Shown: one piece after another, positions 26,832-35,260 of the stretch
Layout of the letters: the number at the start of each line of letters is the position of its first letter
How positions within the stretch are numbered: the first letter of the stretch is position 1
Assembly: GCA_027064845.1 (NCBI GenBank)
Contig: JAMOPC010000361.1
Location: forward strand, 1 to 38,713
Direction: 5' to 3'
Length of the DNA: 38,713 nucleotides
Source of the DNA: Desulfurococcales archaeon
GTDB lineage: Archaea > Thermoproteota > Thermoprotei_A > Sulfolobales > Desulfurococcaceae
Notes under the pieces: model-generated
The model's database searches: none
The model's input: only the letters and a program-made list of their open reading frames with translations
What the model was told of the DNA's origin: nothing
Position numbers and translations under genes: made by a program

Positions 26832-28565
26832 CTATGGAGAAAAATTTGGGATAATACTTAGTAGCTTCCACAATCCTATTCCAACTATTGAGATCATGAA
26901 TAAGAATCTATGAGTAGGTTTTAGTTTCCTTAACCCCTCTCCAGCTAATACATTTATTGGCGTATTTAAAAATATCCTATAAGTCAATATATTCCAGGGA
27001 AATATAGCTAGCATATATGAAAGTATTATGCTTAGACCAAATAAGCTCATTATTTTGTCACATATCCCAAATATGCTTAGGAAATAATAGAGTGGATTAT
27101 TTAATGTACCACCAGTATATACTACGAAGAACCAATTAATGCTACTAATAAAAGATCCACTTAATGAGGCATTCTTTATTACATTTTCATTAATGATTGC
27201 TCTATCTATTAGGGCATGCTTGGATAGGAAAAGAATAAACTCAATGATTAGAAATAATGAAAAATACTTTATATGACACCCGATTTCAATACCGCGATAC
27301 TTTTGCTTAAATAACCTTATAATGACATAAATGCTAAATATAATGAAGTATTGTAGCCATGTCCATTCATGTACAAACATGGTAAGAGCATATAATAAGA
27401 TGCCTATCAAAAATTTTTTCGTATCATTATTAGTAATGTAAGGCAACGATATATAAGTTAAAGATATTGCTAATAGATTTGCTTGAAATCCGCCATAAAT
27501 AAATGTAAGAAAGATAGGTGAAAATGGTGTTAATAACAATGCATATTTAGCTGTCTCTTTATTAAACCATTTTGATGCAAGAAAATAAATTGAGTACGAA
27601 TATAGTATTAGCAAAGGTATATTGTGGTAAATGGCAATAATCTTAGGGTCAAGCTTAGTTATGTACCAGACTATGTATAGTATGGCTAAAAATAATGGTC
27701 TGTCACTATGAAGGTAAAATACATTGAAGTTCCCATAAATTAGCTGGTTAAGCCATTTATAATAGTATATCCAGTCAGTATTAATAGGATATTGATTAGG
27801 ATTAATTGACGGAAAATACGGGATCAAAACTACTATAGAACATATTAACAACCCGAGAGCAACAAATAAGGTGTTGTCTTTATATTTTCTAGTGTCTGGC
27901 TTATTAGTTACATTTTCGTTGCTACAAAATGAATAAATATTTTTGAGAAATTTGAAAAGTGATGTTTTTATATTAAAAGGCTTTACTTTACTTATAATTA
28001 TCGAAACTGCTATTATGAAAGCGGTAAATATGAAGATATAATTTAAACCCCAACCAAGATACCATAATACGATATTTGCATAAATAGGGGAATTTATTTT
28101 CATTACAGTGAATCCCAAGATCCTTAATAGTAAATAAATTATTTTCTGAATTTCTAATACTGCGAGCCCGCAAAGAATCGAATACATGAATTCTATTGGA
28201 TTTTTTAAGTAAAGGAAATAAATTAGTATGATAGCGAATAAATACAGTAGTAGTGAAAATACATAGTTATTAATACTTATTGAGTATATAATGCATACCA
28301 ATAAAGGTAAAAGAGTTAAGCTTGTTCTCTGTTTTGTTTTTAATAAAATAATCATGATCGATGAGAACAATAGACATAATAATAATATATGATCGTATAG
28401 CATTGAGCCTGTAAAAGTAAAAATATCCTTACTGTAAACTGTTACTCTACTAGTAGTAAAGGCTATTTCTACTCCGAAGATATAAGCAAGATCCATTAAA
28501 ATAATAATAGTTGCCAATCCGTATACAGAGTATATTAGGTGTTTGATAACTCTGTCGGGATTCAT
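26832..28565 (-). CDS. Polytopic membrane protein, probable GT-C-type glycosyltransferase
   Basis: About 14 hydrophobic helices over 577 residues. The N-terminal third is a string of helices. In the middle, after a basic loop, comes 'PYFPSINPNQYPINTDWIYYYKWL' in outline, an outer loop with acidic and aromatic residues such as precede the GT-C catalytic helix bundle, then 'LHSDRPLFLAILYIVW' and 'GGFQANLLAI'. No single family signature is decisive, so GT-C is an inference from topology, loop character and setting among other transferases. GAGGGTGA lies about ten bases before the ATG. The 5' leader holds a 12-base tandem repeat. Polymerase or unknown transporter are alternatives. Confidence 0.5.
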   Translation of the reverse strand: MNPDRVIKHLIYSVYGLATIIILMDLAYIFGVEIAFTTSRVTVYSKDIFTFTGSMLYDHILLLCLLFSSIMIILLKTKQRTSLTLLPLLVCIIYSISINNYVFSLLLYLFAIILIYFLYLKNPIEFMYSILCGLAVLEIQKIIYLLLRILGFTVMKINSPIYANIVLWYLGWGLNYIFIFTAFIIAVSIIISKVKPFNIKTSLFKFLKNIYSFCSNENVTNKPDTRKYKDNTLFVALGLLICSIVVLIPYFPSINPNQYPINTDWIYYYKWLNQLIYGNFNVFYLHSDRPLFLAILYIVWYITKLDPKIIAIYHNIPLLILYSYSIYFLASKWFNKETAKYALLLTPFSPIFLTFIYGGFQANLLAISLTYISLPYITNNDTKKFLIGILLYALTMFVHEWTWLQYFIIFSIYVIIRLFKQKYRGIEIGCHIKYFSLFLIIEFILFLSKHALIDRAIINENVIKNASLSGSFISSINWFFVVYTGGTLNNPLYYFLSIFGICDKIMSLFGLSIILSYMLAIFPWNILTYRIFLNTPINVLAGEGLRKLKPTHRFLFMISIVGIGLWKLLSIIPNFSP

Positions 28566-28586
28566 TTATAATGTTTCACCCTCTTT

Positions 28587-28610
28587 CCTCTTATCATCCC
28601 TCTTATCATC
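28587..28610. repeat. 12-base perfect tandem repeat in the GT-C leader
   Basis: CCTCTTATCATC occurs twice head to tail (28587-28598, 28599-28610), between the divergent GT-C-like gene and the Thr-rich gene. On the minus strand it reads GATGATAAGAGG, just before that gene's Shine-Dalgarno. It could be a regulator site or a chance duplication. Confidence 0.5.
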
Positions 28611-28721
28611 TTGGAAATTTAATAAAGATAATAATTGTATTGCAATAACATTTTAATACTTAACCTCCAGAATATAATATATGATTAAATCATTTATTAG
28701 TAAAGAGAATGGGTGTGAAAT

Positions 28722-29480
28722 ATGGAAAACATGCGAGACAATATCGCAATTATTATGTTATTAGCTGTAGCTGGTGCCATGATTGGAATTACTTATGCCT
28801 TACCTTCTTCGAATATCTCGCTTCCCGTGTTTGATGTAAATGACCAATATTATTACTACTATGGGACAACGACTTCAATACCTACAACTACAACCACTAC
28901 AACAACTACACCCTCGATAACTACAACGACGAGGACCGTTACAACAACAGAAACCGTTACAATAACAAAGACACAAACAACAACAGTAACTGAAACGACA
29001 ACTGAAACAACCACTAAGACAACAACTGCTACAACTACTGCTACCTCGACCGTGACAGAGACAGAAACAACTACTTTGACCACTACGAAAACAGAGACAG
29101 CAACGGAGACACAAACAATAACAGAAACATCGACAGTGACTAAGCCAACTACAGTAACGGCCACACACACAGTCACGGAAACAACCACAAAACCTATAAC
29201 AACTACTAAGACTGAAACAACTACTGAAACAACAACATATAAGACTACAAAAATCAAGCCCGTAACTAAGACTATTACCTATACAACGACATTGGAAAAA
29301 CCAATTGAAAAAACAACTACAGTTACAGAGACAGCAAAAGAAACAGTAACAACTACTAAGACTGAAACAATTACTAAAGAGAAAACTGAGACTAATTGGC
29401 CAGCAACGGTAGGTGTCGGTATCTTAGGATTAGTGATAGGGTTATTATTAATGTACTTTATGTTGAAAAGAAGGATGTGA
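28722..29480 (+). CDS. Mucin-like Thr-rich membrane-anchored surface protein
   Basis: GGGTGTGA at 28711-28718 precedes ATG 28722. Residues 8-26 are a signal helix; residues about 47-225 are a low-complexity domain of about half Thr with Glu, Lys, Val and Ile, in units such as 'TTTE', 'TTKTET' and 'TVTET'; residues about 228-247 form a membrane helix ('ATVGVGILGLVIGLLLMYF') and the end is 'KRRM'. Such Thr-rich stalks are usually O-glycosylated and extended, holding or filling the space above the membrane. It is surrounded by glycosyltransferases, fitting an O-glycan substrate. No catalytic or adhesive head is present. The domain on the opposite strand also stays open, but that is a by-product of its composition. 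Confidence 0.85.
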   Translation: MENMRDNIAIIMLLAVAGAMIGITYALPSSNISLPVFDVNDQYYYYYGTTTSIPTTTTTTTTTPSITTTTRTVTTTETVTITKTQTTTVTETTTETTTKTTTATTTATSTVTETETTTLTTTKTETATETQTITETSTVTKPTTVTATHTVTETTTKPITTTKTETTTETTTYKTTKIKPVTKTITYTTTLEKPIEKTTTVTETAKETVTTTKTETITKEKTETNWPATVGVGILGLVIGLLLMYFMLKRRM

Positions 29481-29576
29481 AACAAGCGGAAAATAAGATC
29501 TTTCATATAATTTATACCATATTTCTCTCAATATTTCTCTAACTTATTCATTGTAAGATAGTTCATTAAGGAACGA

Positions 29577-29603
29577 GAAAAGATTAAAAATTTAAAAATT
29601 TTT
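29577..29603 (-). terminator. A/T-rich palindrome and T-runs ending the GT operon
   Basis: The minus strand reads ttaaaaatttttaaattttt and then more T at the end of the GT4 gene: several T-runs with local self-complementarity, a likely transcription end for the two-gene minus operon. Confidence 0.45.
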
Positions 29604-30728
29604 AATCAGTGATAGGAACTCAGATGCAGTTTTTTCCCATGAAAATTGTTTAGCGTATTCGTAAGCATTTCTCCCTAAATATTTTCTCTTTTCTTCATTT
29701 TGAAGTAGATATAGTATACTATTGGCTAGTGTTTCAGCCTTTCTTGTTTTAACTAAAATACCCGTTTTCATATCTTGTATTGCATCTTTCAGTCCCGGAG
29801 CATAACAGGCTATTGTTGGCGTCATACAAGCTGCAGCTTCTAATATTGTCTGTCCCCAACCTTCTCTTATCGAAGGATAAACTAATAATTTAGACCTAGC
29901 AAGTATTCTCTTCTTTTCATGATCTGATATATTGATCTTAAATACAACTTTTTTTAAACCCAACTTTTCAGATAATCTAACTAATTGTTTAAGATATTTT
30001 GGATCAGGCCTTCCAGCAATAATAAGTTTAACACCCTTTTCCTCTTTCTCAACAAAATACCACGCCCTGAGTAAAAGATCTATGTTTTTGTATCGAGTTA
30101 TCCTACCTACATACGCGACTGCATCTTCTTTTATCTTAGAGTATTTTATACAGTCATTATAGAAATCCCAATTCAATCCATTATAGATAATTCTTATTAT
30201 ATCCTCACTATAGCCTAGGTTTATTAAATCATCTCTGGTACTTGGAGAAACTGTAACTATATATTTTATTTTTCCTTTTTTACTTGCATGAATATACATT
30301 CTGTGATATAGTTTTTCAAAAGCCCATCCAATAGGTTCTACTAATTTGTTAAAACTATATCTCCAGCAATCTTTGCATAATTGGTGTATAATCATTATAA
30401 TTGGTTCTTGTGAATAAAGTGGTGTAAAGAATGGAATGGTATTAACTTCGTCTATGACAATATCTGGTTTCCAATAATTGTTTTTAACCATATTGTATAC
30501 TTTTTTCGCCTTTAAGTATATAGTGAATCTTTCACCATATCTTAATACTAGATATCCATCTATAATTTCTTTTCGCGAGAGCTCGTTTGTTCTAGATGTT
30601 GCCAAGATTATTTCATGTCCTTGTTTTGCCAGTCTTCTTGCTATTTCATGAGTATATATCTCTGCTCCACCTGCTAATGGGTTTTTTATGCATCGCCAAT
30701 TGTACCATAGAATTCTTAGTGTCTCCAT
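29592..30728 (-). CDS. GT4-family glycosyltransferase (GT-B fold)
   Basis: Cytoplasmic retaining glycosyltransferase. 'NPLAGGAEIYTHEIARRLAKQGHEI' in outline marks the acceptor-binding start; 'VSPSTRDDLINLGY' and 'IIYNGLN' lie mid-protein; 'AYVGRITRYKNIDLLLRAW' begins the C-terminal donor domain; and 'PSIREGWGQTILEAAACMTP' holds the E-x7-E motif that contacts the nucleotide sugar. At 378 residues it is full length. It starts 18 bases after the stop of the DPM/Alg5-like gene, so the two form an operon. Likely extends a glycan on the cytoplasmic side; sugar specificity not determinable. Confidence 0.92.
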   Translation of the reverse strand: METLRILWYNWRCIKNPLAGGAEIYTHEIARRLAKQGHEIILATSRTNELSRKEIIDGYLVLRYGERFTIYLKAKKVYNMVKNNYWKPDIVIDEVNTIPFFTPLYSQEPIIMIIHQLCKDCWRYSFNKLVEPIGWAFEKLYHRMYIHASKKGKIKYIVTVSPSTRDDLINLGYSEDIIRIIYNGLNWDFYNDCIKYSKIKEDAVAYVGRITRYKNIDLLLRAWYFVEKEEKGVKLIIAGRPDPKYLKQLVRLSEKLGLKKVVFKINISDHEKKRILARSKLLVYPSIREGWGQTILEAAACMTPTIACYAPGLKDAIQDMKTGILVKTRKAETLANSILYLLQNEEKRKYLGRNAYEYAKQFSWEKTASEFLSLIKNF

Positions 30729-30746
30729 ACTTATCAGCCAAAGGGA

Positions 30747-31481
30747 TTATTTTTGGCCATTAAGTATTTTTTGATAATACTTTATAATTCTATATCTATA
30801 AGTTATTGCAAGCAAGTCGATCATCATTCTTATGATTTCTTTTATCTTAAATCTGGACGTAAGTTTAATTTTCCATAATGCTGGAACTTCTACTATTTTA
30901 TATTTTTTCAAAGACGCTAAAACAAGTAATTCTATATCAAAAGCATACCGCTTAATGGTCATGGCCTTTGATATTTCGTCAAGTACATATCGTTTAAATG
31001 CTTTAGCTCCTGTTTGTGTATCGTTCATGTTTAAACCTAAGAAGATCTTAGCCATATAATAGAAGGATTTACTTAGAAATCTCCTTGTAGGTGATGCTAT
31101 TGTTTTTGAATCTGGATGCCATTTTGAAGTTATTACGATATCCACATCATTATTCTTAAGCATATTTACTAATAGTATGATTTGCCGGGGATCAATATCT
31201 AGGTCTCCATCGAAGAATACTATGATATCACCACAACTCCTTCTATAACCGTATAGGAGAGCGAATCCCTTCCCCATATTTTTAGGGAGTCTAAATATTT
31301 TAATGTGCTTATAGCTACTGAATTTACTTGCGTATACATAAGTATCATCATGACTTCCATCATCAACAACAATTATTTCATAATCGTTATAATGTTTCTT
31401 CATAACCTTATCCACAATATTGATCGAATACATAATGTGTTTAGACAACATATATGCTGGCATCACTACAGATACCTTCAT
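30747..31481 (-). CDS. GT2 dolichyl-phosphate sugar synthase-like (DPM1/Alg5-type) transferase
   Basis: Makes, by family, a polyprenyl-phosphate sugar (mannose or glucose) from a nucleotide sugar. Seen: 'VSVVMPAY', 'EIIVVDDGSHDDT', 'NMGKGFALLYGY', the metal motif 'FFDGDLDI' (D91/D93) and, diagnostic for this subgroup, 'NDTQTGAKAFKR' (about 152-163). The usual 'NEEENI' after 'PAY' is replaced by 'MLSKHI', a deviation. No C-terminal membrane helices, so it resembles the soluble forms. First gene of a minus-strand operon with the GT4. Its product could feed the GT-C membrane enzymes nearby (PMT-like and others), which use lipid-phosphate sugars; that link is inference. Confidence 0.88.
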   Translation of the reverse strand: MKVSVVMPAYMLSKHIMYSINIVDKVMKKHYNDYEIIVVDDGSHDDTYVYASKFSSYKHIKIFRLPKNMGKGFALLYGYRRSCGDIIVFFDGDLDIDPRQIILLVNMLKNNDVDIVITSKWHPDSKTIASPTRRFLSKSFYYMAKIFLGLNMNDTQTGAKAFKRYVLDEISKAMTIKRYAFDIELLVLASLKKYKIVEVPALWKIKLTSRFKIKEIIRMMIDLLAITYRYRIIKYYQKILNGQK

Positions 31482-31962
31482 ATTGTCTCATCCGTAGCTT
31501 TTCTGAATTGAATGTTCCTTCTTCATAATCATAATAGTTTAATAAACATATGATTAAAAATTATTTCTATGCACGCCATCTTATAATCTACTTAATTTAT
31601 TTCAAAGAGAATGAAGAGTACAAGCATTGTTTATAAAGAACTGATCTTAGCCACAATTATGAATATTGGTTCCTTATAATCTACAAACTTTTTGATTATC
31701 TGTAAAGAATTGTGAGTTGTTTTTGTTCATTATTAACACTACTAAAAGTATAGTTGGATTCATTATTCTGAACCGCACTATATAATGTTTTTAGTCTTAT
31801 ATTTTCAGTTTGTGTTAATAATAATTTAGTGATGTAGGAGCATTGACGATTTTAAATGGATAGATGTGAGAATATGATAATATTCTTGTTTCATAATATT
31901 AAATTCAAATACTGTTCTATCTGGAATAGTTTAATTATATATTGGTTTGATATAAAAAATTG
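31482..31962. other. 481-base intergenic region, no gene seen
   Basis: AT-rich, no credible reading frame or strong hairpin. A 12-base direct repeat (cttataatctac) occurs near 31582 and again near 31674. Its right end carries a minus-strand T6 (31954-31959) that may terminate the CBM9-like gene; its left end is the upstream region of the DPM/Alg5-like operon. C/D-like short motifs near 31830 are not convincing. Confidence 0.5.
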
Positions 31963-33681
31963 TTATTGTTTTTTGTGTGTTTTTGTTAGTATTGTTATTG
32001 TTGTTGTTAGGACTATTGTTGTTAGTGTTGCTATGATTATTGTTAGTGTGTCTGTGTCTGTGTGTTCTGGTGTGTTTGGTACGGTTATTTCTCCTCCTAC
32101 TTTCATGGGTTGTCCGGATAGGACGAATACTGCTTCATCTCCTGCTAGGTATTCATCCATTGTTATGTTTGCATAAACAATTTTATGATCTTTATCAATC
32201 CATGTATTACTACACCTCATATATTCTCCAGCACTAGCATTATAGTAGTAAATACCAAGACTATCCTCAGAGACACCAAGTGCTTCTAGATCATAACCAC
32301 TATAATTAACAGCTATCGTTATAGGCCAAACAACATTATTGGTATTATCAATATACAATGCATAATAATAACCTATACCATCAATCGATGCATTACCAGT
32401 AGGCTCATCATCATATGTAGCTATTGCTGTATATACATAGTCTGTGTCATTTATAGTAATAATAGAATTACCAATGACTATATTCATAAGACCCGGGCCC
32501 CATCCAACGCTTCTATAATCCACTACATATGCTACATAACCACCCTTACCAACAGTATAAATAATTCTTGTGGACCAAGGCCACACACCGTATGGAGCAT
32601 ATATGCGATATAAGTGGTCTCTTATGTGGAACCAATAATGTGGATCTATTATTGTTATGTTTTTACCGGCTAATCCATCCTCAATGCCTATGAGTGATAA
32701 GTTTAATGCGGCTTCAACATTCTTTGTATTGTAAAATGTTATATTATAGTAAACAGTATTATTATTATACCAATTCCAACTGCCTGACGACATATTATGT
32801 ATCCCGACGCTCCAAGGAGTCATGTATATTTCGTAGTCTATTGTTCCATCATTATCTATATCCACTCTGAAACTCAATTCATGCCAGTAGTCTAGTCCGT
32901 TGTATTTTGTTGTATTTATTTCTTCTGCTAGATCGAATCTTACGAATAAATGTTTATTATCTGTTGCTATGTAGATAGCTGTGAGGTTGAATTCTTGATA
33001 CGGATTAAGTATTCCATCATCACCATCCACTGCCAACAAGGCATTATCTGGCCAATCACTTGGCTCTCCATCAACAACTATATCCGCATAAGGCACCGTA
33101 TAATTGGGGAAGTAATTGTCAATAGGGTAATCATCACCATAAGTGTTACCTTCGATACCTTGTATCATTATAGTAGATCCACTAGTTATGTTTAACTTAT
33201 CTAATGGAATCATCAGAGTCATAGAATAATCGTCTCCTATAACCCATTCGCCACGCCATTCATAACCTAACCAGGTTCCATTACTAGCATAATAATTAAT
33301 CCATAGATCTGTCCAATTACCCCACTCATAACGTCTGTACCATGAGCCAATAGAAACCTCGTAGCCATCACAAGGAGTTCCTGCGCCCGATCCTGTTTTT
33401 CTATTATTATCCAGATCTAGGCGGAAGCCTAAATACCTACCAATATCATATGACACCGGAGTTCCTGAAGGGAATGGCTTGTTCCATATAGCTTTAATAA
33501 TTAGGTGCGTGCCATTGTCAGTTACTGTTACATTGTCTAGATCTATATATGTTCCAGTCTCTATTCTATCATATGCTATCACAGGATTAGATATATTCGT
33601 ATCAGTAATTACCACCATCGCCACAGTATTAAGTAATAATAATAATGATACAAGAACTGGAAAGAGATGCTTCCTCACCAT
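31963..33681 (-). CDS. Membrane-anchored surface protein with two CBM9/DOMON-like domains
   Basis: A signal helix (about 5-25) precedes two beta-sandwich modules. The first (about 40-185) contains 'RLDLDNNRKTGSG'. The second (about 195-330) begins with 'ADIVVDGEPSDWP', the classic opening of CBM9-like domains ('VDG-x-DW'), and holds 'RVDIDNDGTIDYE', a calcium-type acidic loop. A further beta region (about 330-530) follows. The end is 'KVGGEITVPNTPE', a Thr/Ile-rich membrane helix and 'KTHKKQ'. Rich in Asn-X-Ser/Thr sequons, Trp and Tyr. CBM9-like domains usually bind sugars, but metal or haem binding is known for related DOMON folds; ligand unknown. GAGGGTG lies about ten bases before the ATG. 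Confidence 0.78.
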   Translation of the reverse strand: MVRKHLFPVLVSLLLLLNTVAMVVITDTNISNPVIAYDRIETGTYIDLDNVTVTDNGTHLIIKAIWNKPFPSGTPVSYDIGRYLGFRLDLDNNRKTGSGAGTPCDGYEVSIGSWYRRYEWGNWTDLWINYYASNGTWLGYEWRGEWVIGDDYSMTLMIPLDKLNITSGSTIMIQGIEGNTYGDDYPIDNYFPNYTVPYADIVVDGEPSDWPDNALLAVDGDDGILNPYQEFNLTAIYIATDNKHLFVRFDLAEEINTTKYNGLDYWHELSFRVDIDNDGTIDYEIYMTPWSVGIHNMSSGSWNWYNNNTVYYNITFYNTKNVEAALNLSLIGIEDGLAGKNITIIDPHYWFHIRDHLYRIYAPYGVWPWSTRIIYTVGKGGYVAYVVDYRSVGWGPGLMNIVIGNSIITINDTDYVYTAIATYDDEPTGNASIDGIGYYYALYIDNTNNVVWPITIAVNYSGYDLEALGVSEDSLGIYYYNASAGEYMRCSNTWIDKDHKIVYANITMDEYLAGDEAVFVLSGQPMKVGGEITVPNTPEHTDTDTLTIIIATLTTIVLTTTITILTKTHKKQ

Positions 33682-33727
33682 ATCATCCTACACCCTCAAT
33701 CAATTAACCTGGCTAATTCAAAATTAG

Positions 33728-33740
33728 AATTTATATATGT
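33728..33740 (-). promoter_or_regulatory. Candidate TATA box of the CBM9-like gene
   Basis: On the minus strand catatataaatt lies about 50 bases before the ATG at 33681. The neighbouring plus-strand tract (aagtttatatct, 33751-33762) could serve the GC-rich element starting near 33813. Confidence 0.4.
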
Positions 33741-33812
33741 GATATAATATAAGTTTATATCTATGCCTAGGTGTTTTATTCACACTTCTTCACCTCAATG
33801 CTAGCTAAACCA

Positions 33813-34061
33813 GGATATTATGAGCAATATAAGGGAACTTGGACCAAACCAGTTCCGCGTGGTTGCCCGTGCTTTATCTTTTGGTGACTATGGGTATTTT
33901 AGTATCTTGCACGGGGCTTCTCCCTCAGCCACTTCATGTGGTTCGGTGGTTCATCGAGGGGCTACATTGACCGCCACCACTTGGGCGGTCTTACGGGTTG
34001 TGGGGGGATGCCGTCATCGGCAAGAGCCTGATGGCTTCATTATCCAAACCTCATAACATCA
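33813..34061. ncRNA. Candidate structured RNA, GC-rich island of about 249 bases
   Basis: A GC-rich block in an AT-rich spacer of about 540 bases, with no credible protein. Its ends pair: 33814-33824 with 34050-34060, eleven positions with one mismatch that becomes a G-U pair on the minus strand. Inside are helices 33834-33839/33851-33856, 33866-33872/33909-33915, 33922-33926/33956-33960 with an inner 33929-33932/33938-33941, 33969-33975/33984-33990 (7 bp), 34009-34013/34018-34022 and 34025-34028/34033-34036. GC-rich islands in hyperthermophile genomes are typically functional RNAs. I find no tRNA or 5S pattern, no SRP 'GTCAGG' core and no RNase P 'GAGGAAAGTC' or 'ACAGAA' motif. Strand is unresolved: the closing helix favours minus, two inner wobble pairs favour plus. 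TATA-like tracts exist on both sides. Confidence 0.55.
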
Positions 34062-34222
34062 TCTTTGTTTACCCCCATTATTTGTTCTCATAGAAAAGAA
34101 ACATAAATATAGAGACCCCGAAATTCCCAAAACACCCCAAGTACCCAAACAAGCGAATAGTCTACTAGCGTTAAAACAAGTATAGTTGTGTGGAGATCGT
34201 TTTGAAACCATGGATTTTGTGA
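34062..34222. other. Spacer between the RNA candidate and the K+ channel gene
   Basis: Contains a possible minus-strand TATA tract (ctatatttatg, about 34102-34112) that would start transcription near 34080, into the RNA candidate. Otherwise nothing recognisable; no gene. Confidence 0.35.
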
Positions 34223-35260
34223 TTAAGTTTTTTGTCCTTTGATAACTATTATTGTGTCTTGTTTTTCTGGTTTTGTTTCTGGGCTTGGTGTTATAGTATA
34301 TGTTTTGTCGGGTTTTATTATGGCTATTATCTTGTAGTTATGTTTTTTGTCTTTTTGGTTTAGTTCTTCTTCGATTTCTCTTATTGTTTTCCCATGGTGT
34401 TTTTCTGTTATCTTTATTTCTACAAGGTCTCCTTTTCCTCGGGCTGATATTATGTCTGTTAGTATTGTTAGTACTCCTGGTTCGAAGAGTGCTGATGCTA
34501 TTGTTCTTCCAAGTATTCTTGTTGAGACTACGTGTTTGGCTCCTGCTTCTCTTAGTAGTTGTTCTGTCTTGGCGTGTTTTACTACTGCGTGTATTTCTGC
34601 TTCTTTGTTTATGGAGCGTATTAGTAGTGTTAGGTATAGTGCTTTGCTGTCATCGCTGAGGCAGAGGAATATGTGTTTTGCTTTCTCGACACCTGCTTTC
34701 CTTAATACATCTTCTGATCCAGGGTCTCCTACTACATAGTCTATGTCTAGTGCTTTTCTTGGTTGTTGTGGTGTTACGAATCCAATGTTTTCCAAATAGT
34801 TGTTTAGTCTGAGTTCATCTATGAGTTCATAGCATGTGTCTGTGTCTCCTATGACTAGTATCTCCTTGTTTTTCAGAGGTGCCATTCCTAGACTCCTCCT
34901 AATACTAAGTGATAAGAACCAATCAGCTATAACTGATATGGTTAGAGTATATGCTATGATACCCATTATTGCGGCGAATCCTGCGACGATCCACCCCAGT
35001 CCTCTTATAGGTGTAACGTCTCCGTATCCTATTGTTGCCATCGTTATGAGACTCCAGTATAGAGCTGTATAGATATCAACATCTTCTCTTCCAGCAACTA
35101 TGTGTTCGCTATAATAGAATAGTAAAGCATTAACAATCCACATCGAGACAAAGAATAATACTACATAAAAGGCTTTCTTCCTCGTAATTCTTCTCCAAAT
35201 ACTTCTCCGTAGTAATCTATAAATTATATGTATCGGCAACCAGTGATCCCCTTTCCCCAC
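34223..35260 (-). CDS. RCK-gated potassium channel (MthK/Kch-like)
   Basis: Two-helix K+ channel pore joined to a cytoplasmic regulator. Seen: helix one at about 30-50; pore helix and selectivity filter 'TIGYGD' at 76-81 (preceded by 'YWSLITMA'); helix two at about 88-115; a TrkA_N/RCK Rossmann-type domain from about 132 ('EILVIGDTDTCYELIDEL', with the glycine motif altered to GDTDT); and a TrkA_C domain at about 262-343. The filter is intact, so K+ selectivity is expected; nucleotide or Ca2+ gating is the family norm. GTG start at 35260 without a strong Shine-Dalgarno. Length (345) is like MthK. Stands alone, no operon partner. Confidence 0.93.
   Translation of the reverse strand: MGKGDHWLPIHIIYRLLRRSIWRRITRKKAFYVVLFFVSMWIVNALLFYYSEHIVAGREDVDIYTALYWSLITMATIGYGDVTPIRGLGWIVAGFAAIMGIIAYTLTISVIADWFLSLSIRRSLGMAPLKNKEILVIGDTDTCYELIDELRLNNYLENIGFVTPQQPRKALDIDYVVGDPGSEDVLRKAGVEKAKHIFLCLSDDSKALYLTLLIRSINKEAEIHAVVKHAKTEQLLREAGAKHVVSTRILGRTIASALFEPGVLTILTDIISARGKGDLVEIKITEKHHGKTIREIEEELNQKDKKHNYKIIAIIKPDKTYTITPSPETKPEKQDTIIVIKGQKT

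Noticed and set aside
28859-29257. Long open frames on the minus strand opposite the Thr-rich gene (Val-rich and Cys-rich translations)
   Set aside because: They are products of the Thr-codon (ACN) composition of the plus-strand gene; no ribosome site, no sensible protein.
31810-31870. C/D-box-like sRNA (gtgatgt ... tgag)
   Set aside because: Box C and box D do not match consensus and no flanking stem is present.
33820-34056. 78-residue plus-strand open frame in the GC-rich island
   Set aside because: Covers the self-complementary segment, has no ribosome site and translates to an unlikely composition; a structured RNA explains the island better.
33813-34061. RNase P RNA or SRP RNA as identity of the GC-rich island
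   Set aside because: Neither the RNase P CR-I/CR-V motifs nor the SRP core could be found on either strand; 'GAGGGAGAAGCCCC' on the minus strand is only loosely like CR-I and is in the wrong place.
34300-34739. Plus-strand open frames opposite the K+ channel
   Set aside because: Leu/Ser-rich shadows of a strongly supported minus-strand gene.
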